The notes beneath the pieces are model-generated. The model was given only the letters and a program-made list of their open reading frames with translations, did no database searches and was not told where the DNA came from. The position numbers were made by a program, and so were the translations under genes. From Maritalea sp051251695 (GTDB lineage: Bacteria > Pseudomonadota > Alphaproteobacteria > Rhizobiales > Devosiaceae): a DNA stretch of 64,000 nucleotides. The DNA is taken from assembly GCF_051251695.1 (NCBI RefSeq), contig NZ_JBPOEU010000016.1, positions 1-64,000 of the forward strand, written 5' to 3'. Below are positions 50,025 through 58,301 of the stretch, in pieces. Position 1 is the first letter of the stretch; every line of letters begins with the position of its first letter.

Positions 50025-51101
50025 ATGGAGGCGCAATTGATGCACGGCGCAAAATCTGCGCCGGCACGGGTGATGCTTGTTGACGATTCTGCGGTAATTC
50101 GGGGTATAATTCGGCGTTGGATCGAGGATGAACCCACACTCCATGTGGTTGCGAGCGCGACCAATGGCCATGAAGCAATTGAAGAAGCCAAGATTACGCG
50201 ACCAGATCTGATTGTATTGGATTTGGAGATGCCCGTTATGACGGGGATGGACGCGTTGCCTGAATTGATAAAGATTGTGCCCGATGCCAAGATTTTGATT
50301 TCATCAGCACTGACGACAAAAAATGCACGCGTTTCTCTTGCAGCGATAAGCGCGGGGGCAACCGATTATCTTGCCAAGCCAGATGTGGGCAGCTCGAGGG
50401 AAACTTATCGGATTGAACTGTTGGGCAAACTTCGGGCGCTGGCGTCGACATTCGGACCTGCAGATCTTGTTGTTGGCTCAGGCAAATTGCAACTTGCAAG
50501 TGAACGTTCATGGAAGGGGAAAATGTCCGTTCTCGCGATTGGCGCCTCTACTGGTGGGCCCCAAGCCCTAAGTGACTTGTTCGACGCCCTTAGCGGTCAA
50601 CTGGATGAATGTGCGGTACTTGTTACCCAGCATATGCCCGCCCATTTTACCCGATTGCTGGGCGAAGACTTGGCCAAGCGTGCCAAGCTTTTCGGCGGTG
50701 AGGCGATTGATGGCGCTGAGATAAAGCCCGGGCATCTCTACATCGCACCGGGGGGCTTTCACATGCGGGTTGAAAAGCGTGATGGGCAAGTGCGAGTTGG
50801 GCTTGGGACTGATCCGGCGATTAATTTTTGTAAGCCGTCCGTCGACCCCATGTTTCAATCCATCGTGAGCCAATATGGTGCCAACTGTGTCGGCGTTATT
50901 TTGACGGGGATGGGCAGTGATGGCACTGCAGGGGCGGAAGCTATCTACAGAGCTGGCGGTTTGGTGATCGCACAAGATCAAGCCACAAGCACCGTGTGGG
51001 GAATGCCTGGCGCTGCGGTTTCGGCTGGTGTTGTTGATCGCATGTTGGCATTGCCCAAAATCGGACCCGCCATCCTAGCAGCCAAAGGAAACGTGAGATG
51101 A
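50025..51101 (+). CDS. cheB: chemotaxis methylesterase CheB
   Basis: 358 residues. Receiver with Asp66 (IVLDLEMPVMTG), linker, and methylesterase with catalytic Ser173 in GASTGGPQAL, His201 in TQHMPAHFT, and Asp in GMGSDGTAGA. Demethylates receptors for adaptation. AAAGGAGC precedes the ATG. Overlaps cheR by 4 bases. Confidence 0.94.
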   Translation: MEAQLMHGAKSAPARVMLVDDSAVIRGIIRRWIEDEPTLHVVASATNGHEAIEEAKITRPDLIVLDLEMPVMTGMDALPELIKIVPDAKILISSALTTKNARVSLAAISAGATDYLAKPDVGSSRETYRIELLGKLRALASTFGPADLVVGSGKLQLASERSWKGKMSVLAIGASTGGPQALSDLFDALSGQLDECAVLVTQHMPAHFTRLLGEDLAKRAKLFGGEAIDGAEIKPGHLYIAPGGFHMRVEKRDGQVRVGLGTDPAINFCKPSVDPMFQSIVSQYGANCVGVILTGMGSDGTAGAEAIYRAGGLVIAQDQATSTVWGMPGAAVSAGVVDRMLALPKIGPAILAAKGNVR

Positions 51102-51922
51102 GCATCGATCAAGATACTTTTGATAAAATCGCGCGTTTTGTTGTTTTGGAAAGTGGCATCAAACTGTCAAAAAACAAAGCCTATATGATGGAAACGCGGC
51201 TTGCGCCGATCTTGACGCGGTTTGGTATTTCCAGCTTTCAAAATTTGGCCATGCGGCTTTTGATGGCAACGGCCGAGTTACGTCAGGCGGTCGTTGATGC
51301 GATGACCACCAATGAAAGTTTTTTCTTTCGGGATCAAACGCCATTTGATCTGTTCAACAACATCATTTTGCCCAAGCTCGTGGAACAAAAATCCGGCACT
51401 GGCAAGGGCTTGAATATTTGGTGCGCCGCAGCGGCGACGGGGCAAGAAGCCTATTCCCTGGCCATTTCGGTGTTGGAGAATGCGAAGTTGCTGGAGGGTT
51501 TAAACGTCAAAATTCTGGCGACTGATATTTCCCAATCGGCTTTGAAAACCGCACAAGATGGGCTTTATAATCAGTTTGAAGCACAACGCGGATTGAGCGC
51601 CCAGCGGCTCATCACCCATTTTGACCAAGAAGGGACGGCTTGGCGTGTAAAACCAAATGTGCGTGCGCTTGTTGAATTTAAAGAGCTGAATTTGCTGCAA
51701 CCTCTGGGAAATATCGGCCGCATGGATATTGTGTTTTGCCGCAATGTGCTCATTTATTTTGATGTGGAAACCAAGCAAAAAGTTCTGCTTGGCATAAGAA
51801 AACAGATGAACCCGGATGGATATTTAATGCTCGGCGCGGCGGAGACACTAATTGGCATCAGCAAGGAGTTTTTGCCGACCGGGGAGCACCAAAACCTGTT
51901 TCAGCCAGCTTCAAGTCTCTAA
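51098..51922 (+). CDS. cheR: chemotaxis methyltransferase CheR
   Basis: 274 residues. N-terminal helical domain, then SAM-binding WCAAAATGQEAYSLAISVLE, ILATDISQSALKTAQDGLYN and FCRNVLIYFDVETKQKVL. TTNESFFFRD is typical. Methylates chemoreceptors. Last gene of the che operon; converges on ctrA. Confidence 0.94.
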   Translation: MSIDQDTFDKIARFVVLESGIKLSKNKAYMMETRLAPILTRFGISSFQNLAMRLLMATAELRQAVVDAMTTNESFFFRDQTPFDLFNNIILPKLVEQKSGTGKGLNIWCAAAATGQEAYSLAISVLENAKLLEGLNVKILATDISQSALKTAQDGLYNQFEAQRGLSAQRLITHFDQEGTAWRVKPNVRALVEFKELNLLQPLGNIGRMDIVFCRNVLIYFDVETKQKVLLGIRKQMNPDGYLMLGAAETLIGISKEFLPTGEHQNLFQPASSL

Positions 51923-51945
51923 TCCAAAAATGTTTATAGAGAAAA

Positions 51946-51972
51946 CAAAAAGCCCTACCAAAATGGCAGGGC
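51946..51972 (-). terminator. terminator after ctrA
   Basis: On the minus strand GCCCTGCCA, loop TTT, TGGTAGGGC with one mismatch, then TTTTT. It lies in the 79-bp gap between cheR and ctrA. Confidence 0.8.
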
Positions 51973-52001
51973 CCTGAAATTCTTGAATGTGACGAAAAGC
52001 G

Positions 52002-52703
52002 TTACGCGCTTTCGGACAATTCGTTCTCGTCTGGTTCGCGCAGTACATAACCACGGCCCCAAACGGTTTCAATGTAGTTTTTGCCGCCCGTTGCGGTCGA
52101 AAGCTTTTTGCGAAGCTTACAAATAAATACGTCGATAATTTTAAGCTCTGGCTCGTCCATACCGCCATAAAGGTGGTTGAGGAACATTTCTTTGGTCAGG
52201 GTTGTCCCTTTACGCAAAGATAGAAGTTCGAGCATTTGATATTCTTTGCCGGTGAGGTGTACGCGTTGGCCGCCTACTTCTACCGTCTTGGTATCCAGAT
52301 TAACGGACAAGTCGCCAGTGTTGATGACTGACTGTGCGTGTCCTTTGGAACGACGGACAACAGCATGAATTCGTGCAACCATTTCGTCTTTATGGAATGG
52401 CTTGGTCATGTAGTCGTCTGCGCCAAAGCCCAGGCCGCGAACTTTATCTTCGATACCAGCAAGGCCAGAAAGAATAAGGATCGGGGTTTGCACTTTAGCG
52501 ACCCGCAATGTGCGCAACACTTCGTATCCGCTCATGTCAGGTAAGTTCAAATCAAGCAAAATGATGTCATAATCATAAAGCTTGCCTAGATCTACGCCCT
52601 CTTCGCCTAGATCAGTCGTATACACATTGAAACTCTCAGATTTGAGCATAAGCTCAATACTCTGCGCGGTTGCGCTGTCGTCCTCAATTAGGAGTACCCG
52701 CAT
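52002..52703 (-). CDS. ctrA: cell-cycle response regulator CtrA
   Basis: 233 residues. OmpR-type: receiver with Asp51 in IILLDLNLPDMSGYEVLR and a DNA-binding winged helix (LTGKEYQMLELLSLRKGTTLTKEMFLNHLYGG). Controls cell cycle, flagellar and chemotaxis genes in alphaproteobacteria and receives phosphate from ChpT. ATG 52703 follows AAGGGGAAC; upstream ATGs at 52742 and 52733 are rejected because the receiver starts at MRVLLIEDD. Confidence 0.97.
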   Translation of the reverse strand: MRVLLIEDDSATAQSIELMLKSESFNVYTTDLGEEGVDLGKLYDYDIILLDLNLPDMSGYEVLRTLRVAKVQTPILILSGLAGIEDKVRGLGFGADDYMTKPFHKDEMVARIHAVVRRSKGHAQSVINTGDLSVNLDTKTVEVGGQRVHLTGKEYQMLELLSLRKGTTLTKEMFLNHLYGGMDEPELKIIDVFICKLRKKLSTATGGKNYIETVWGRGYVLREPDENELSESA

Positions 52704-53078
52704 TTCGTTCCCCTTGTCCTTTTGTTCCGTCATGGAACCCAAGCAGTGCTGCCAACCATCGGCGCACCAGTTAATGAATCCTACTGGATATGAAATTACC
52801 CTAGTGAGAAATAGTTAACAAAGTTTAATTCACTTCCGCAATATGCATCTGTTAAGTTTTTCAAATTAGATTAAGTTGTTGAAAACAAAAGAAAAATTGA
52901 TGGTTATCAACTTAATAATTTAGTTTAAGAAAAGGTTGCAACCGACTCTTTGGACTCGGTGAATTGGCAGTTACTGACGATGTATGGAATTGCGTGTGGG
53001 CGATAAATTATTTCGCTTGAACTCTGTTAATAGTGCGTTTTTGTAAAGGAATCGTTAGCATTAACCGAATCAAAAGGA
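52704..53078. promoter_or_regulatory. 375-bp AT-rich ctrA-fliI intergenic region
   Basis: Divergent regulatory region. Six TTAA tetramers occur between 52815 and 52928 (52815, 52825, 52852, 52871, 52912, 52925). None is a perfect TTAA-N7-TTAA; the nearest is TTAA-N6-TTAA at 52815-52828. CtrA autoregulation and CtrA control of fliI are known in relatives, so these are candidate sites. No gene seen here. Confidence 0.5.
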
Positions 53079-54437
53079 TTGGCGCACGATTTGGAATCTC
53101 TAATTGCCGATATAGATGCGATGGACGCGGTGGAAGTTTTTGGCCGGGTTAAAACCGTGCAAGGGCTGCTGGTGGAAGTCATCGGCCCGGTGCGTGAGTT
53201 GCGCGTGGGCGGACGCGTTGCCATCGAAACGCGGCTTGGCCACAATCTAATGTGCGAGATTGTTGGTTTTGAAGATGATTATGCTCTTTGCTTGCCGTTT
53301 GGCCCGCTTGAAGGCGTACGGCTTGGCTGTAAAGCGATCTTTTATTCGCATGGCGGCACGGCTCAGCCCGCTCAAGGCTGGCTTGGGCGGGTGATCAATG
53401 CAAATGGCGATCCCATTGATGGTGGACCTTCTATACTAAAAGGTGCTGATCATTATTCTTTGCGCGCATCTCCGCCAGCCGCCCATGAGCGGGCGCGGGT
53501 TGGACCACCGATTGATCTCGGGGTGAAAGTTTTGAACACGTTCACCACTTGTTGCGATGGGCAGCGGATGGGTATTTTCGCGGGGTCTGGGGTTGGTAAG
53601 TCGGTTTTGATGTCGATGCTGGCACGCAATACCGACGTTGATGTCGCCATCATTGGCCTGATCGGTGAGCGCGGACGTGAAGTCCAAGAATTTATTGAAG
53701 ACAATTTGGGGGTCGAAGGGCTTAAACGGGCCATTGTTGTTGTAGCAACTTCGGATGAGCCGGCTCTAATGCGCAGACAAGCGGCCTATATGACCCTAAC
53801 ACTGGCCGAATATTTCCGCGATCAAGGCCAGCGGGTGTTGTGCATGATGGACAGTTTAACCCGTTTTGCGATGGCGCAGCGCGAGATCGGGTTGGCGACG
53901 GGTGAACCACCCACCGCGAAGGGATATCCGCCTACTGTTTTCACTGAATTGCCAAGATTATTGGAAAGAGCGGGGCCAGGGTTAAAAAATTCTGGTTCTG
54001 TTACCGGACTTTTTACAGTTTTAGTAGAAGGTGATGATCATAATGAACCTATTGCTGATGCTGTTCGCGGTATTTTGGATGGGCACATTGTAATGGAAAG
54101 GGCGATTGCCGAGCGGGGAAGGTACCCGGCGGTAAATGTTTTGAGGTCCATTTCACGCACGATGCCGGGCTGTGTTCCGGACGAATTTCGGCCCGTTTTG
54201 CTGAAAGCGCGTGAATATATGTCAGTATTTGCTGACATGGAGGAATTGATCCGTTTGGGGGCCTATCGGTCTGGATCAGATCCGAAAGTGGACACGGCCA
54301 TTTCCATTGCGCCGCAATTGGACGCGTTTTTGTCTCAATTGCAGGACGAGCGGATAACCCTAGAAGAAGGTTATCGTCAGCTTGCCGAGATTGTCGCCAG
54401 TGTAGAAGGCGGCGGGAATGAAGACTTGGTTGGGTAA
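53079..54437 (+). CDS. fliI: flagellum-specific ATPase FliI
   Basis: 452 residues from the first possible start. F1-ATPase beta-like: Walker A AGSGVGKS, Walker B RVLCMMDSLTRFAMAQREIG, and YPPTVFTELPRLLERAGP. Powers flagellar type III export. The start is uncertain: TTG 53079 directly abuts AAAAGGA, TTG 53091 has a 12-base spacer, and an ATG at 53121 lacks a site. fliJ follows after 12 bases. Confidence 0.94.
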   Translation: MAHDLESLIADIDAMDAVEVFGRVKTVQGLLVEVIGPVRELRVGGRVAIETRLGHNLMCEIVGFEDDYALCLPFGPLEGVRLGCKAIFYSHGGTAQPAQGWLGRVINANGDPIDGGPSILKGADHYSLRASPPAAHERARVGPPIDLGVKVLNTFTTCCDGQRMGIFAGSGVGKSVLMSMLARNTDVDVAIIGLIGERGREVQEFIEDNLGVEGLKRAIVVVATSDEPALMRRQAAYMTLTLAEYFRDQGQRVLCMMDSLTRFAMAQREIGLATGEPPTAKGYPPTVFTELPRLLERAGPGLKNSGSVTGLFTVLVEGDDHNEPIADAVRGILDGHIVMERAIAERGRYPAVNVLRSISRTMPGCVPDEFRPVLLKAREYMSVFADMEELIRLGAYRSGSDPKVDTAISIAPQLDAFLSQLQDERITLEEGYRQLAEIVASVEGGGNEDLVG

Positions 54438-54449
54438 GGAGTACAAGTC

Positions 54450-54863
54450 ATGAAGTCACGGAATGAGAGCCTCATTCGTTTGAGGAAATTCACAGTTGAT
54501 GAAAAGCGTCGCGGTGTGACGCAAATCGAGATGATGGTTGCCGATTTTGAACGTATGGCGGCCGAATTGGATCAACAGATCGAAATTGAGCATCAAAAAA
54601 CCGGCATCACGGATGTTGGTCATTTTGCTTATTCAACTTTTGCCAAAGCGGCAGCAACGCGTCGAGACAATCTCACCGCGTCAGCTGACGAAATGCGCGG
54701 CAAGCTAGAAGCAGCGCAAGACGAGTTGGCAGAGGCGGTTGAAGAGCTCAAAAAGATCGAGTTGCTTGAAGCGCGCGAACATGCACGCGAAGCGGCAGAA
54801 GAAACCAAGCGCGATCAAGCCGAGATGGACGAAATTGCCCTCATGCGGCGTCATCGCAAATAA
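54450..54863 (+). CDS. fliJ: flagellar export protein FliJ
   Basis: 137 residues, an all-helical coiled-coil protein (LIRLRKFTVDEKRRGVTQIE ... EARAEHARE-like repeats). Escorts substrates to FliI. Follows fliI closely, the standard order. Highly charged throughout with no Cys, and no membrane segment. Confidence 0.88.
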   Translation: MKSRNESLIRLRKFTVDEKRRGVTQIEMMVADFERMAAELDQQIEIEHQKTGITDVGHFAYSTFAKAAATRRDNLTASADEMRGKLEAAQDELAEAVEELKKIELLEAREHAREAAEETKRDQAEMDEIALMRRHRK

Positions 54864-55048
54864 GTTTTAAGCTAGGGCTTTTTTGAAGCATTTTTAAGCA
54901 AGGCATGATTCTGTCCTGTGTTCTGAAAAGCGTCATAAACGCTGAATTCTACTTACCCGGATTTATTGAGGTTGCAGGCCATGAGGCGTGCGACCTTTTT
55001 GGGGTTTTGGTTTTGGTGGGGAGCTTGAACAATGGGTTTTTTTAACGG

Positions 55049-55065
55049 AGTCCGCTAAGCGGACT
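55049..55065. other. small hairpin in the fliJ / DUF6958 gap
   Basis: AGTCCGC, loop TAA, GCGGACT, downstream of a T-run at 55037-55043. The gap (54864-55109) between two convergent genes holds nothing else I recognise. Its role may be termination on the minus strand, though no T-run follows there. Confidence 0.4.
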
Positions 55066-55109
55066 TTGCTGTCGTTCGCGCCATTGTTTTCAACGACTGC
55101 TTTCGTGCA

Positions 55110-55409
55110 TCACTTAGCCTTGCGATATCGCTTTGGCTTCGTGTTCTCGCGAACAACTATGCCCTTGGCTTCAAGGTCGAGACGGACAGCACCAAGCCAC
55201 CATCCGAGTTTTTGGCCACCGGGAAACAAGTCCCCCGAAACCCGTTCCAAAATTGCAGCTTTGGCCTCTGCTTCCGTGAGGCCGGGCGATGAAGGTGCCA
55301 AGGCGTCCAACAAGGCCGTTCTGACAGCCTCATATTTGACGCGGTCCACTTTTTTCGTCCGCCCCGGTGACATGACATTTTCGATCTCGATCTTTTCCGG
55401 TTCAGGCAT
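55110..55409 (-). CDS. DUF6958-like small protein
   Basis: 99 residues, MSPGRTKKVDRVKYEAVRTALLDAL and LFPGGQKLGWWLGAVRLDLEAKGIVVRENTKPKRY. I recall this pattern as DUF6958 (name from memory), a small winged-helix-like protein of unknown role. Overlaps the GFA gene by 8 bases and is probably coupled with it. The frame reads upstream to 55535, but the start at 55409 fits the conserved part. Confidence 0.7.
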   Translation of the reverse strand: MPEPEKIEIENVMSPGRTKKVDRVKYEAVRTALLDALAPSSPGLTEAEAKAAILERVSGDLFPGGQKLGWWLGAVRLDLEAKGIVVRENTKPKRYRKAK

Positions 55410-55941
55410 CCAGCCCCCCCTCAACAAACGTGATTTTTGGCGTGCGGAAGCCCGTGCTGACTGCCATCCACAACAGCCGCCTCGCGACACCGAAGGGAAC
55501 GGGTTTGCCGTTTGGCACGTCTTTTGGAAGCACACTCATGTCATCCAAGTCATTGCAAAACATTCTAAATTGGAGTGGCGGCGCTTCGGCTTCTGGCCAA
55601 TTGACTGCATAAAGGCTGATCCATGGTCCCGGCTCAAAATCCAAGAACATCGGCGTATTGCAGCAGGTCGCGATAACGCGCCGCGTTTTGCTGTCGGGCG
55701 TCAGTCGGTGTTCCTTGAGGCGGGCAGCGCCATCGACGCAAGAAACCTTATCCGTCCTGCAAATCAAGACGGGAGTTCCGCCGTGATCGTTGGCAATGTT
55801 AATCCCGTCGGGTAGAAAGGCAAAAATTTCCGCTGCGTTCCGGCAGCTGTCGCAAAGACACTCGTTGCTCATGGACGGGACACCATCAATCTCCAGTGTT
55901 ACCTTGCCACAGCAGCAGGAAAGTCGTGCATCTTCTATCAT
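55402..55941 (-). CDS. GFA/CENP-V-like zinc-binding protein
   Basis: 179 residues. CCCGKVTLEIDG and ECLCDSCRNAAEI supply the Cys ligands of a glutathione-dependent formaldehyde-activating (GFA)-type fold; a further CC lies in VIATCCNTPMFLDF. Members bind zinc, and some help detoxify formaldehyde; enzyme activity is not certain. GGAGG five bases before the ATG at 55941. Divergent from a TetR gene. Confidence 0.8.
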   Translation of the reverse strand: MIEDARLSCCCGKVTLEIDGVPSMSNECLCDSCRNAAEIFAFLPDGINIANDHGGTPVLICRTDKVSCVDGAARLKEHRLTPDSKTRRVIATCCNTPMFLDFEPGPWISLYAVNWPEAEAPPLQFRMFCNDLDDMSVLPKDVPNGKPVPFGVARRLLWMAVSTGFRTPKITFVEGGLDA

Positions 55942-55965
55942 TTTGGCCTCCATAATCATTGATTA

Positions 55966-55977
55966 GAATGATCATTC
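55966..55977. promoter_or_regulatory. palindrome between GFA and tetR, candidate operator
   Basis: GAATGATCATTC is a perfect 12-bp palindrome in the divergent promoter region, adjoining an AATCATTGATT stretch. Suits a TetR-family repressor controlling itself and the GFA gene. Confidence 0.55.
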
Positions 55978-56034
55978 CATTTAGCGTATGTCAAGGGTGA
56001 TTGCGCAACACAGATGCAAGAGGAGCCACGACAG

Positions 56035-56658
56035 ATGTCCAACGGCGCAAGCACGAGAATTGCCCGCAGCAAGGCGAGGATCATCGCGGCGGCAGCAGAT
56101 ATCTTCATAGAGAACGGGTTTCTCGGGACGAGTATGGAAGACATCGCTTTCCGCGCAGACGTGTCTGTCCAAACGATTTACACGCATTTTCAGAACAAAG
56201 AGGGCTTGTTCACCACTGTCATTCGTGATCTCGCGGGCGGCGCTGCAAGCGCGATCGGGCAGGAAGTCGGTTCTCTGCCAGCCGACATCACCCCGAGAGA
56301 ATGGTTGACCAAGTTCTCGAAAGAACAACTACGCATCGTCCTGACGCCGCGCTTGATGCAGCTTCGCCGCATGATTATTGGTGAGGCCTTGCGCTTTCCC
56401 GATCTGGGAGCAGCACTATACAAAGCGGGGCCAGGTCGTGCCATCGCCCGGTTGACGGGTATATTTGAGGCTTTCTCTGCTAGAGGTGCCCTGAACATCA
56501 AATCCCCGGAGGTCGCAGCGAAGCAATTCAACTGGCTGTTAATGGGCGGGCCGACAACCGAGATCATGCACTTCGGCGATACTGCCATCCCTTCCCACGA
56601 TGAATTGCGGTGCCACGCCGAGCAAACGGTCGAGATGTTTTTGGCCGCATATGAATGA
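56035..56658 (+). CDS. TetR/AcrR-family regulator
   Basis: 207 residues. N-terminal helix-turn-helix: IIAAAADIFIENGFLGTSMEDIAFRADVSVQTIYTHFQNKEGLF, then a ligand-binding helical domain of the AefR-like type. ATG 56035 has GAGGAG nine bases upstream; the ATG at 56014 is less likely. Codon use (many C-ending codons) differs from the tol genes and suggests transfer with the GFA gene. Probably represses the divergent genes. Confidence 0.85.
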   Translation: MSNGASTRIARSKARIIAAAADIFIENGFLGTSMEDIAFRADVSVQTIYTHFQNKEGLFTTVIRDLAGGAASAIGQEVGSLPADITPREWLTKFSKEQLRIVLTPRLMQLRRMIIGEALRFPDLGAALYKAGPGRAIARLTGIFEAFSARGALNIKSPEVAAKQFNWLLMGGPTTEIMHFGDTAIPSHDELRCHAEQTVEMFLAAYE

Positions 56659-56840
56659 GCTCTGACCGTCAAATGCGGTCATTCGTTCAGAGTGCAGCAT
56701 CGGTGACTCTGGGTTCAAAGCAGACTATTTTTGCTGATTAAACAGCGGGAATTCGAAATCGTGGTAAGTAAGTGTCGATCTTGCTTTTATGCCCAATGTG
56801 CGCTTGAAGTGTGTTTCTTGCCACTCAATAAGGTTTTCGC

Positions 56841-57254
56841 GTGCGCATCAATGACACCATCACACTTGCCGATTGGGAACTGAGTGAACAGTTTACGCGC
56901 GCTTCGGGGCCGGGTGGGCAGAATGTGAACAAGGTGAGCACGGCGGTTGAACTGCGATTTGAGGCGGGGCGGTCGCCGAATTTGTCTGATGCGGTGAAGC
57001 GTCGGCTGAAGCGGTTGGCCGGTCGGCGCTGGACCCTGGAGGGGGCGATTGTGATTTTTGTGCAAGACACGAGATCTCAAGCGCGCAACCGCGACATCGC
57101 GCGGGAACGACTAACTGAGTTGATCTTAAAGGCTGCTGAAAAACCAAAATATCGGGTGGCGACAAAACCGACCTTTGGCTCGGTAAAACGTCGATTGGTG
57201 GCGAAGAAAGTGCGTGGTGATGTGAAAAAGTTGCGCGGTAAAGTTGATGAGTAA
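56841..57254 (+). CDS. arfB: ribosome-rescue peptidyl-tRNA hydrolase ArfB (YaeJ)
   Basis: 137 residues. Release-factor-like domain with catalytic GGQ (25-27) in SGPGGQNVNKVSTAVELRF and a basic C-terminal tail (SVKRRLVAKKVRGDVKKLRGK) that enters the mRNA channel of stalled ribosomes. GTG start at 56841 with AAGG seven bases upstream. Confidence 0.92.
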   Translation: MRINDTITLADWELSEQFTRASGPGGQNVNKVSTAVELRFEAGRSPNLSDAVKRRLKRLAGRRWTLEGAIVIFVQDTRSQARNRDIARERLTELILKAAEKPKYRVATKPTFGSVKRRLVAKKVRGDVKKLRGKVDE

Positions 57255-57346
57255 ACGCTGTGGCGCATACTCATCAATTTTGCATAAATCCGGTCTTTTC
57301 AATGGACATGGAGTTTAGCGGCTCAAGTTGTGACCATCGCAGGTGC

Positions 57347-57763
57347 TTAAAGCGCACGCATCCGGTTGTTGCGTGCATTATGCTCGACTTCTGCCATGCC
57401 CAAAATTTCCATAACGGGGGGAATGTAGTTGCCAAATCGGCCGCGTAGACCTTTTTTGAACCCATACCAGCCGCCCACAGGATTGCCTTCTGAACGGCCC
57501 CAACTTTCGACGGTGCCTTCGGCAGCTGCTTTTTGTTCGTCGGCATTGCCCAAAGGCATCCAATCGCCGTGTTCTTTCAACATGGCATGCAAATCATCAA
57601 GACATTGCAGGTGATAACGAAGTTGGGTTTTACCCACTTGCACCACGAGGGCCGGTGGCTCTGCGTCGGGTGCGCGATAGGCTTCAAATTCAGATTTTCC
57701 CGGCGGGGTTTTTAAAACCCAAGGGTCTGTTTCAGTGCCGGCGCCTTTTACGATGATGCTCAT
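57347..57763 (-). CDS. DUF6855-like cytosolic protein
   Basis: 138 residues, MSIIVKGAGTETDPWVLKTPPGKSEFEAYR and GWYGFKKGLRGRFGNYIPPVMEILG, ending EHNARNNRMRAL. I recall this as DUF6855 (name from memory). Function unknown. GGAGAAACAAC precedes the ATG. It lies 23 bp downstream of an SRPBCC gene and likely shares its transcript. Confidence 0.7.
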   Translation of the reverse strand: MSIIVKGAGTETDPWVLKTPPGKSEFEAYRAPDAEPPALVVQVGKTQLRYHLQCLDDLHAMLKEHGDWMPLGNADEQKAAAEGTVESWGRSEGNPVGGWYGFKKGLRGRFGNYIPPVMEILGMAEVEHNARNNRMRAL

Positions 57764-57786
57764 GTTGTTTCTCCTTTAGGGTTAGA

Positions 57787-58218
57787 CTAGCGGTTTTCGA
57801 CTTCATTTTCGACGTGAGTTTTAAGCCCGTCGGCGAATTGTTTGAATGAGGGATTGAGGTCTGGGATGGATTTCCAAATCATCGGCAACATCGCACCGGT
57901 AAATTCTTCGCGCATTTTGAAGTGGGTTTGGTCGCCATCTGGCGTCAGACTATAGGTGCGTTGGCCTTTGAATAGGCCAAATGGCATGCCGCTTGCCCAA
58001 GTCATGGACTGGTTTGGGAAAAACCGAACAACCTTAAGTTTGAATGTGCGGCCCGGTGCGGCTTCCGCTTGTAGTTCCAGTTTTTCGCCTTTCGCAATTT
58101 TGCCCTTTAGTGAGGTGATGCCAGACGGCCAGCTCATTAAGTCTTGTGTGTTTGTGAGAGCAGCCCAGATTTTTTCCGGTGTTGCATTGATGGTTGAGGT
58201 GGCTTCAAAATATTCCAT
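57787..58218 (-). CDS. SRPBCC-fold (START-like) protein
   Basis: 143 residues, single SRPBCC domain: MEYFEATSTINATPEKIWAALTNTQDLMSWPSGI, RTFKLKVVRFFPNQSMTW. Binds a hydrophobic ligand, unknown. Divergent from a YafY-type regulator, a very common pairing, with 83 bp between. Confidence 0.82.
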   Translation of the reverse strand: MEYFEATSTINATPEKIWAALTNTQDLMSWPSGITSLKGKIAKGEKLELQAEAAPGRTFKLKVVRFFPNQSMTWASGMPFGLFKGQRTYSLTPDGDQTHFKMREEFTGAMLPMIWKSIPDLNPSFKQFADGLKTHVENEVENR

Positions 58219-58267
58219 GATCTCTCTCGCGTTTGTTTTGTTGAAAGCTAATATAAACGGGCTTATA

Positions 58268-58283
58268 TGTCATCTATTGTCAT
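58268..58283. promoter_or_regulatory. direct repeat TGTCAT-N4-TGTCAT
   Basis: Two copies of TGTCAT one helical turn apart in the SRPBCC/YafY divergent region, embedded in ATATG ... CATAT. A candidate site for the YafY-type regulator. Confidence 0.45.
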
Positions 58284-58301
58284 ATATGGATTTTGTTCAA
58301 A

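Noticed and set aside
52815..52828. Canonical CtrA box
   Set aside because: Spacing between the TTAA halves is 6, not 7; kept only as a candidate.
54988..55815. 275-residue plus-strand frame
   Set aside because: Antisense to the GFA and DUF6958 genes, which match known families.
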